A stretch of 10,775 bases of DNA from the NCBI GenBank assembly GCA_964580105.1, contig CAZOJJ010000077.1, positions 1 through 10,775 of the forward strand. The letters run 5' to 3'. This stretch comes from CAZOJJ01 sp964580105 (GTDB taxonomy: Bacteria > Bacteroidota > Rhodothermia > Rhodothermales > Rubricoccaceae). A program made the translations under genes and the position numbers. Positions 5,932-10,775 of the stretch are shown piece by piece; the first letter of the stretch is position 1, and every line of letters starts with the position of its first letter. The notes below the pieces were generated by a model. The model saw nothing but the letters and a program-made list of their open reading frames with translations. It had not been told where the DNA came from and did not search any database.

Positions 5932-6672
5932 ATGGAACGAGCCGCCGCCAAGAAGCGCGTCAACCGGATCGCCCTTGCGCGGTTCGAACAATGGGCGCTG
6001 CCGCGCATGGCGAAGCGGCTCCCCCGCTGGGTCACGCCCGACACGCTCACCGGCATCGGGCTGCTCGCCGCGCTCGGCATCGGGCTGAGCTACGGGCTCA
6101 CGCGCTACAGCCTCGACTGGCTGTGGGTCGCCAGCGCCCTCTACGTCGTCCACTGGTGGGGCGACTCGCTCGACGGCACGCTGGCGCGCGTGCGGCAGAT
6201 CCAGCGCGAGCGCTACGGCTTCTACGTGGACCACCAGTCGGACGCCGTCTCGGCGCTGCTGCTCTTCGGCGGGCTCGGGCTCTCGCCGCTGATGCAGCTC
6301 CCCGTCGCGATGGCCCTCCTCATCGGGTACTACCTGCTGATGGTGATGGTCAGCCTCGTGACCATCGCGCGGGACGTGTTCAAGATCTCCTTCGCCGGCC
6401 TCGGCCCCACCGAGGGGCGCGTGCTGCTGATCCTCGCCAACACGGCCGTGTGGTTCTGGCAGAACCCCACGTTCGAGGTCGCCGGCCGCGCGTTCTCCCT
6501 CTTCGACGTGCTCGGCCTCGCGGGCGCCGCGATGCTGCTCGGGGTCTACGTCGTCAACAGCCTGGTCGAGCGCTCCCTCCTGGCGGAGCTGGACCCGCCG
6601 CCCGCGCCGGCGCCGCCCGAGCCGCCCGTCGAGGAGGCCGTGCTGGAAGACGCCGGCGGCCGGGGCACCTGA
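5932..6672 (+). CDS. CDP-alcohol phosphatidyltransferase family membrane protein
   Basis: The 246-residue inner-membrane protein carries the family signature D-x2-D-G-x2-A-R-x9-G-x3-D-x3-D, seen as Asp78, Asp81-Gly82, Ala85-Arg86, Gly96, Asp100 and Asp104. These acidic residues bind the metal ions and CDP-alcohol and provide the catalytic base. Hydrophobic segments lie at about 40-56, 62-77, 105-120, 122-146, 164-178 and 192-210, close to the six helices usual for the family. GLGPTEGR (156-163) is a second conserved-looking loop. The enzyme would transfer a phospho-alcohol from a CDP-activated donor, but the acceptor cannot be read from the sequence. The C-terminal tail (221-246) is Pro/Ala/Glu-rich and probably disordered. 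Start: ATG at 5932, 96 bp after the cystathionine gene. Its stop lies 3 bp from the stop of the convergent MOSC gene. Confidence 0.9.
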   Translation: MERAAAKKRVNRIALARFEQWALPRMAKRLPRWVTPDTLTGIGLLAALGIGLSYGLTRYSLDWLWVASALYVVHWWGDSLDGTLARVRQIQRERYGFYVDHQSDAVSALLLFGGLGLSPLMQLPVAMALLIGYYLLMVMVSLVTIARDVFKISFAGLGPTEGRVLLILANTAVWFWQNPTFEVAGRAFSLFDVLGLAGAAMLLGVYVVNSLVERSLLAELDPPPAPAPPEPPVEEAVLEDAGGRGT

Positions 6673-6675
6673 CCG

Positions 6676-7143
6676 TCAGCCGACGAACCGCACGGGGTCG
6701 CCGGGGCGAGCCGGGCCCTCGCGGATCACGCGGGCGTACCACCGCGCCCATCCCGGACGCCGCGTCTCGTCCACCCGCCGGAAGGCGCCTCCGGAGAACG
6801 CCCCCGCAATCGTCTTGCAGGGCGTGACCGGCTGCGTGAGCTGGAGCACCGGCCCGGCCCCGTCCCCGACCTCCAGGACGGCGTTCACGGCCATCCGCTG
6901 CCAGTCGAGCCCGGCCAGCGTCAGGTTCTCGCCGAGGGCGCCGGGGAAGATCGGGTGGCCTTCTTCCTGCAACGCCAGGATCTTCTCCAGCGCGTAGAGG
7001 CACACCGCCCGCTCCGGCCCGCCGTGGATCTTCGGGTGGTTGACCGCGTCGCCCGCGAGCCCGAGGCGGCCGACCTCGGCCTCCGCAACGGCCCGCTTGG
7101 GCACCCCGCCCGGCGACGTGTTGATCTGGAAGACGTGGGCCAC
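6676..7143 (-). CDS. MOSC-domain protein (YiiM-like)
   Basis: The 155-residue protein is almost only a MOSC domain, the fold shared with the C-terminus of molybdenum-cofactor sulfurases. The N-terminal block VFQINTSPGGVPKRAV, then GDAVNHPKIHGGPERAVCLY (31-50), GENLTLAGLD (71-80) and QLTQPVTPCKTI (101-112) are typical. Cys109 is the conserved cysteine. Stand-alone MOSC proteins bind or deliver sulfur or molybdenum cofactor; YiiM-type members reduce N-hydroxylated compounds. The exact substrate is unknown here. No ATG lies near the family start, so GTG at 7143 (MAHVFQINTSPGG) is the best start. The frame is open far upstream, but that part is the repeat-rich spacer. A triple TAGCTTGC-type array stands 29 bp upstream on the same strand. 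Confidence 0.9.
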   Translation of the reverse strand: MAHVFQINTSPGGVPKRAVAEAEVGRLGLAGDAVNHPKIHGGPERAVCLYALEKILALQEEGHPIFPGALGENLTLAGLDWQRMAVNAVLEVGDGAGPVLQLTQPVTPCKTIAGAFSGGAFRRVDETRRPGWARWYARVIREGPARPGDPVRFVG

Positions 7144-7170
7144 GGCGGATGGATGATGGTAGATGGAGGA

Positions 7171-7200
7171 CGGCAAGCTATGGCAAGCTATGGCAAGCTG
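7171..7200 (-). promoter_or_regulatory. Tandem TAGCTTGC boxes (10-bp period) upstream of MOSC
   Basis: Read on the minus strand, three 10-bp units follow one another: CAGCTTGCCA (7200-7191), TAGCTTGCCA (7190-7181) and TAGCTTGCCG (7180-7171). The repeat is plain. Its reading as stacked -7 promoter elements is inference, based on similarity to the Bacteroidota TAnnTTTG box. A TTG (7223-7221) sits exactly 20 bp upstream of the first unit, as a -33 element should. The last unit ends 29 bp before the GTG start. Confidence 0.5.
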
Positions 7201-7284
7201 GCGCCGTCGGCCGGAGAACGCAAGGCCCCCCCTGCCCAACACCCCATGCCCGTTGCGGAAATCGCTGCTCCAGGCCGACGAACA

Positions 7285-7322
7285 CCTCGGTAGTGCACAG
7301 AGCCCTCGGTAGCACACAGCGC
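7285..7322. repeat. 19-bp imperfect direct repeat
   Basis: CCTCGGTAGTGCACAGAGC (7285-7303) is followed directly by CCTCGGTAGCACACAGCGC (7304-7322), identical at 16 of 19 positions. The shared CCTCGGTAG core is perfect. Its function is unknown; it could be paired binding sites or a decaying tandem duplication. Confidence 0.8.
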
Positions 7323-7390
7323 GTTGCGGGCGTACGCGCGGCCGCTCCACCGAGGACGGCGAGGAACGCACCCACGGTACGCCTCGCCCC

Positions 7391-7418
7391 ATCCCCCATC
7401 TGCCATCCCCCATCTGCC
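7391..7418. repeat. 14-bp perfect tandem duplication
   Basis: CATCCCCCATCTGC occurs at 7391-7404 and again at 7405-7418, just past the stop codon of the DUF547 gene on the minus strand. It overlaps the right arm of the inverted repeat that bounds the spacer. Confidence 0.9.
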
Positions 7419-7426
7419 ACCCACCC

Positions 7427-8305
7427 TCAGCCCCGCCGATTGACGGTCCAGTCGTAGCCGAACCGGTAGTTCGGCTCCCCGGCAACGGCGGCACGGAAGG
7501 CTGCGGCGCCCGTCCCGGCCAGGAGGCCCCGGAGCCTCCCGTAGCCCGGCCGCGACGGGCTCATCACCGCGAGGAAGTAGTCGCCCATCGGCACGCCGGT
7601 GCCGTCGAAGTCCTCGCCGAACCAGTCGAGCAGGCTGGAGAAGGTGAACACGGCCCCGTCGATCCGGACGAAGCGCGGGCCGTCGGCGAACTCGGCCAGG
7701 GCGGCGTCGAGCTGGGCATCGAGCGCCCCCGGCGTGAACGCCTCGCGGCGGAGGCGCGGACACGAGACGGCGGCGCAGTTGAGGCCGACGTGGATGCGCG
7801 GGTCGAGGGCGCTCGGGCGGACGGCGCGGAGATCGTCCGGGAGCGGCTGCCCGTCCACGGTGTCCTGGAGCCGGAGCACACCGTTTTCGAGCTGGTTCAG
7901 CGTCATGGTGAGCCCGGCGATGCGGAACGGCGTCTGGAAGAAGGCCTCGAAACGGCCGGCTGACTCGATGTCGGTCACCTCCGGCGCACCGAGGACGTTC
8001 TCCAGCATCACGACGTTGTAGGCGTTGAGGAAGAACGCCAGCCGCTCGGCGTCGGTCGTGAGCGAGGCCGGGTCGTGCCGGGCGACGGCCGCGCGGACGC
8101 AGTCGAACTCGGCGCGGAAGTCGCGCCCGAGGCGGTCGTAGTCCACGAGCCCGCCCTCGGTGACCACGGCCTGGAGGATGCGCGTGAGCGTGGCCTCGTA
8201 GTCGGCCGCGGAAGCGACCGGCGGGGTCGGCCCGGCGCTCGGAGCGACGGCGGAGGCCGTGAGGAGGACCGAGAGGACGAGCGGGAGCAGAGACATCGTC
8301 GGCAT
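7427..8305 (-). CDS. DUF547-domain exported protein
   Basis: The 292-residue protein has a hydrophobic N-terminus (SLLPLVLSVLLTASAVA, about 5-21), probably a signal peptide with cleavage near APSAG. The DUF547 domain fills the rest. Diagnostic blocks are LVDYDRL (53-59), ERLAFFLNAYNVVMLENVL (87-105), ALDPRIHVGLNCAAVSCPRL (166-185) with Cys177 and Cys182, and the closing EPNYRFGYDWTVN (277-289). DUF547 proteins are common in Bacteroidota, Rhodothermota and proteobacteria; their biochemical role is not established, so no function is assigned. Start MPTMSLL at 8305 gives a normal signal peptide. ATG at 8296 is also possible, while the frame open to 8380 adds an arginine-rich stretch that does not fit. 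It follows the DUF1573 gene by 105 bp on the same strand and could be cotranscribed, although a strong hairpin lies in that gap. Confidence 0.9.
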   Translation of the reverse strand: MPTMSLLPLVLSVLLTASAVAPSAGPTPPVASAADYEATLTRILQAVVTEGGLVDYDRLGRDFRAEFDCVRAAVARHDPASLTTDAERLAFFLNAYNVVMLENVLGAPEVTDIESAGRFEAFFQTPFRIAGLTMTLNQLENGVLRLQDTVDGQPLPDDLRAVRPSALDPRIHVGLNCAAVSCPRLRREAFTPGALDAQLDAALAEFADGPRFVRIDGAVFTFSSLLDWFGEDFDGTGVPMGDYFLAVMSPSRPGYGRLRGLLAGTGAAAFRAAVAGEPNYRFGYDWTVNRRG

Positions 8306-8320
8306 GGCGACACGGAACGC

Positions 8321-8347
8321 GGCGCCGCCATCCGGCGCGGCGGCGCC
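8321..8347 (-). promoter_or_regulatory. Strong hairpin in the leader of the DUF547 gene
   Basis: GGCGCCGCC (8321-8329) and GGCGGCGCC (8339-8347) form a perfect 9-bp all-GC stem with a 9-base loop. On the minus-strand transcript it ends 15 bases before the ATG at 8305. No U-tract follows, so it is unlikely to be a complete intrinsic terminator. It may stabilise the downstream RNA, attenuate readthrough from DUF1573 or hinder ribosome access. Confidence 0.6.
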
Positions 8348-8410
8348 CCTCCTACGCCCGAGGCGGGCGAAGATCCTCACGAAGCACTCATGCCGCCCCG
8401 CGCTACGGCC

Positions 8411-9145
8411 TCAGCCGCTCTCGGCGAGCCGGCCGCGCAACCGGAGCGACTTCGCCGGGAACTCGGCGTCGTCGGTGTCGAGGACGACCGACACGTCGAA
8501 CTGGCCGTGAGGGTTGACGGCGGCGTCGGCGCGCGGCACCGCGACCGTGATCTCCACGATGTCGCCGGGGAAGACGGGGCGCGTCGGGAACGTCACCTCG
8601 GCGGCCTCGGCGAGCGCACGGGCGCCGGTGATGCGGATGGGCCGCTCACCGACGTTCTGCATCTTGAACGTGTGGGCGACGGGCGCCTCGGGCGCCAGCG
8701 GCCCGAACTCGATCCGCTCCGCGTCGAAGACGACGTGCCCCTGGGTGTCGCCGTTGCGGATGTTGGCCGGGATGACCGTCCCGGTGATGTAGAGCGTGAC
8801 GTGCTCGGGGTCCGCGCCGTCGGCCTCGACGGAGATGGACTTGTTGAACGCGCCCGGCCGCCCCTGCGAGTTGTACTCGACGGTGATCTGGCCCTGCGCG
8901 CCGGGCGCGACGGGCTCGGTCGAGTACGACGGCGCGGTGCAGCCGCACGAGGGGCGCACCGAGGTGAGCGTCACGGGCTGGTCGCCGGTGTTGGTGAAGG
9001 TGAAGACGTGGGTCGGCTTCTCCCCCTCGGCGACGGAGCCGAAGTCGTGCTCCAGGGTCTCGAAGGCGAGGACGCCCTGCGCGTGGGCGCCGACGGCGAG
9101 GAGGGCCAGCAGGGCGACGGGCAGGAAACGCAACGAGCGAGGCAT
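8411..9145 (-). CDS. DUF1573-domain exported protein
   Basis: The 244-residue protein starts with a clear signal peptide (MPRSLRFLPVALLALLAVGAHA) and a likely signal peptidase I site AHA|Q at 22/23. The first domain (about 28-124) is a classic DUF1573: LEHDFGSVAEGEKPTHVFTFTNTGDQPV, then SVRPSCGCTAP with Cys67 and Cys69, then VEYNSQGRPGAFNKSISVEAD. The second half (about 137-240) repeats the Ig-like pattern (RIEFGPLAPEAPVAHTFKMQNVGERPIRIT) without the CGC motif, so there are probably two beta-sandwich domains. DUF1573 proteins are periplasmic or surface proteins frequent in Bacteroidota; their exact role is unknown. Start at 9145 is set by the signal peptide, although the frame stays open to 9331. 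A TACCTTCA box on the coding strand (9179-9172) lies 26 bp upstream. Confidence 0.9.
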   Translation of the reverse strand: MPRSLRFLPVALLALLAVGAHAQGVLAFETLEHDFGSVAEGEKPTHVFTFTNTGDQPVTLTSVRPSCGCTAPSYSTEPVAPGAQGQITVEYNSQGRPGAFNKSISVEADGADPEHVTLYITGTVIPANIRNGDTQGHVVFDAERIEFGPLAPEAPVAHTFKMQNVGERPIRITGARALAEAAEVTFPTRPVFPGDIVEITVAVPRADAAVNPHGQFDVSVVLDTDDAEFPAKSLRLRGRLAESG

Positions 9146-9171
9146 GGCAGGGAGGGTATCAGACGACGGCC

Positions 9172-9179
9172 TGAAGGTA
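9172..9179 (-). promoter_or_regulatory. TACCTTCA box upstream of the DUF1573 gene
   Basis: TACCTTCA on the minus strand resembles the TACCTTCC units of the array before the cystathionine gene and fits a TAnnTT promoter box. Position and spacing to the start (26 bp) are plausible. No good -33 TTG lies 20 bp upstream (only GGT), so support is limited. Confidence 0.3.
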
Positions 9180-9555
9180 CGACGAGGCGGCGGCGGTGAA
9201 CCAGCTGACCCGGCGCAGAGGCGCGTCAGGTCGTTGCACGCTGGGCGCGGCCAATTCGGAACGCCCGGGTTCACTCTCGGCCTCGCCCGGCTTATCGACT
9301 CCCCGCTCACCTTCGGTGCCGAACACGGCACTGTACTCTACGGGGACGGTCGTAGCGTGCCTCGTTCAACCGTGGCAGAGTTAGGGGATGCTTTTCTGCC
9401 CTCCGGTGAACCACCCGGTGGGTTGCGGTTGTGCTTGGGGTTCCCTACTCTCCTTCTACCGGAGCGCGGTGCCCACCCCGCTTATTCGCGCAAAGCACGG
9501 TTCTCCGGGACCACCACCTTCACCTTTCCCTTCAACCTAGTCTGTGAAGGCTCCC
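9180..9555. other. Intergenic region without a recognisable gene
   Basis: No frame here has a family-like product or a good start. GC content falls gradually from left to right. A perfect short hairpin CCACC-C-GGTGG lies at 9411-9421, and CTCCGGT (9401-9407) is complementary to ACCGGAG (9458-9464), so 9401-9464 could fold as a larger structure. No T-tract, tRNA or known riboswitch was recognised. The spacer separates divergent units: DUF1573 leftward and the secreted-protein frame rightward. Confidence 0.5.
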
Positions 9556-10775
9556 ATGTTAGCGACTCCCTCTTTTTGCTCTGCCTGGCACTCTACACCT
9601 TCTACTTCAGTGGCCTTATTTATCGCCACTTTGATAGCACCCACATTGCCTACTCGGGCGCAACCCATCGAGCAAAGCTGCCTTTCGACCGTTGAGATAA
9701 CATTTAGCATCCCCGTTGGTGCTACTGAAGAATTCTACATACGAGTATGACATCTAGATGACTACATTCTTTATCAACAGGGAAATAACATCGTTCGACC
9801 GTTTTATGGGTATTTAGAGAACGACCCTGATGACTGGGGGCCTATATCAGCTCCTTCGATCAACGAGTGCGTTTGGCTAGCGGAGACGAATTGGGAAGGC
9901 CCCGCTGCACCCTTTCCATTGGATCTAGACGAAGCGCAGGAGAAGGACTTGGCTTATCTACCTCCGAACACGGTTTATGTGATAGAGTTTGAGGAGGTGT
10001 CTATTTCGCCGCATCGCACATGGGACTTCACTTATTTCTCCTGTGTGGATGAACACCCTGACTGGGAAGGTGGATATATTCCTCCGGAATACGACGCCGA
10101 CCTCCACGGGTTTTATTGTCCATACGAGTTTGAGTCCCCCAATGCAAGTGGCGGGGTATCTGATATGCACTTTCAGTGGGATGAAACCAAGCAGGATTTG
10201 GATGTACGCCCCGCGCTGCCAGGCGATGATGTAGGAGATGCACTAGCTGCATATTTTGGTTCAGAGTATGAGAATATGTGGGTACTGCCTTACGACTCAG
10301 ATGCTGTTTGTGAAGCAACCCTTCCTACTCACCCGTCATGCCAATCAGAATGGGGGCGCCACTGGTTTATTTCTCCGCAGGTTGGCTACGTATACACGTT
10401 CGCACCTGTACATCTTGATCTTCGCGAGGAATGGAGTTGGACGTGGACACTGAACTCCGTCGAAGAGGTCCGGCTGCCGCCCGGGACGCAGATAGTCGTC
10501 GAGGGCGACCTCGTGGCCGAGGGCGTCACGTTCACGCAGGCCGAGCAGTGGCATCCCTGGGGCGGCATCGTCGTGGCCGGCACGGGCACGGACCCGGCCA
10601 GCGTCACCTTGGACGACGTGACGGTCGAGCACGCCGACGCCGGCCTCACCGTCTACCAGTTCGGCACGGCCGACGTGACCGAGAGCACGTTCCAGGACAA
10701 CGGCATCGGCCTCGACGTCCGCTCCAACAGCGGCGTCACCGTCTCCGGCTCCGCGTTCGACGGGAACGGGTACGG
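9556..10775 (+). pseudogene. Secreted beta-helix protein with one in-frame TGA (3' end outside window)
   Basis: From ATG 9556, preceded by GAAGG at 5-base spacing, the frame encodes a probable signal peptide (hydrophobic 19-31, site near TRA|Q at 35/36) and continues to VGATEEFYIRV. It then hits TGA at 9748-9750 (codon 65). The same frame remains open for another 341 codons to the window end with protein-like sequence (HLDDYILYQQGNNIVRPFYG onward), so the stop looks like a single substitution rather than a frameshift. Residues 36 to about 295 form an unrecognised acidic, aromatic-rich domain with six cysteines (42, 105, 163, 188, 252, 262), which suits an exported protein. From about residue 300 the text becomes right-handed parallel beta-helix repeats with turns of about 22 residues (VTLDDVTVEHADAGLTV, ADVTESTFQDNGIGLDV, VTVSGSAFDGNGYG). 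GTG 9544 (MKAPM) is an alternative start. A C-terminal sorting signal, if any, lies outside the window. Confidence 0.7.

Larger units (their letters stand above)
7151..7412. repeat. Repeat-dense intergenic block bounded by imperfect inverted repeats
   Basis: GATGGTAGATGG (7155-7166) and the reverse complement of 7397-7408 (GATGGCAGATGG) match at 11 of 12 positions. Extending to 7151-7170 versus 7393-7412 gives 16 of 20. The block between holds the 10-bp array, a 19-bp direct repeat and part of a 14-bp repeat. It fills most of the 283-bp spacer between the DUF547 stop and the MOSC start, both on the minus strand. No target-site duplication was found, so a small mobile element is only a possibility. 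GATGG-type low-complexity repeats are an alternative explanation. Confidence 0.5.

Noticed and set aside
8796..9695. Plus-strand frame of 299 codons crossing the DUF1573 gene and the spacer
   Set aside because: Its first third is antisense to DUF1573 and its last part is out of frame with the secreted protein; no domain or signal is recognisable.
9748..9750. TGA as a selenocysteine codon
   Set aside because: No recognisable SECIS-type hairpin was seen just downstream, and neither the protein type nor the position suggests a redox site; mutation, error or readthrough are simpler.

Overview
The window is a scaffold segment from a very GC-rich bacterium. Hand counts give about 72% GC in ordinary coding stretches, with strong G/C preference at third codon positions. 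The gene content (a DUF547 protein, a DUF1573 protein, a TPR lipoprotein, a eukaryote-like fumarylacetoacetase, a secreted beta-helix protein), the weak Shine-Dalgarno sites and promoter-like boxes resembling the Bacteroidota TAnnTTTG element suggest the Bacteroidota/Rhodothermota side of the tree, perhaps the Rubricoccaceae or Salinibacter group. That placement is inference. No rRNA, tRNA, insertion sequence or CRISPR array was seen.

Layout, left to right. Positions 1-389 hold the 3' end of an unrecognised plus-strand reading frame that begins with an in-frame 18-bp tandem array (five GDIFRY hexapeptide units). Facing it on the minus strand is a two-gene unit: a conserved protein of unknown function with a TIM-barrel-like pattern (1878-2855), then fumarylacetoacetase (554-1852), the last step of tyrosine/homogentisate breakdown. 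A divergent promoter region (2856-3105) leads to a plus-strand TPR lipoprotein (3106-4266), which ends in a strong intrinsic terminator. Next comes a 10-bp tandem array (GGTACCTTCC) interrupted by a 100-N scaffold gap whose two edges repeat the same 55 bp. After it lie a PLP-dependent cystathionine synthase/lyase (4654-5835) and a CDP-alcohol phosphatidyltransferase (5932-6672). Only 3 bp separate the latter from a convergent MOSC-domain gene (6676-7143). A repeat-dense 283-bp spacer separates MOSC from two more minus-strand envelope-type genes, DUF547 (7427-8305) and DUF1573 (8411-9145).

The right end differs in character. From about 9480 the GC content drops to roughly 45-50%. A secreted-protein frame starts at 9556, meets one in-frame TGA at 9748-9750, then stays open to the window edge. 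Inside that frame the composition jumps back to about 70% GC near 10440, where beta-helix repeats begin. It looks like a chimeric surface protein, either broken by one nonsense codon or affected by a base error or readthrough.

The main unifying observation is a TAnnTT-type box on the coding strand upstream of six transcription units. At two of them (cystathionine enzyme, MOSC) the box is multiplied into 10-bp tandem arrays, one helical turn per copy. Otherwise the metabolic genes are ordinary housekeeping functions and are not an obvious joint pathway.
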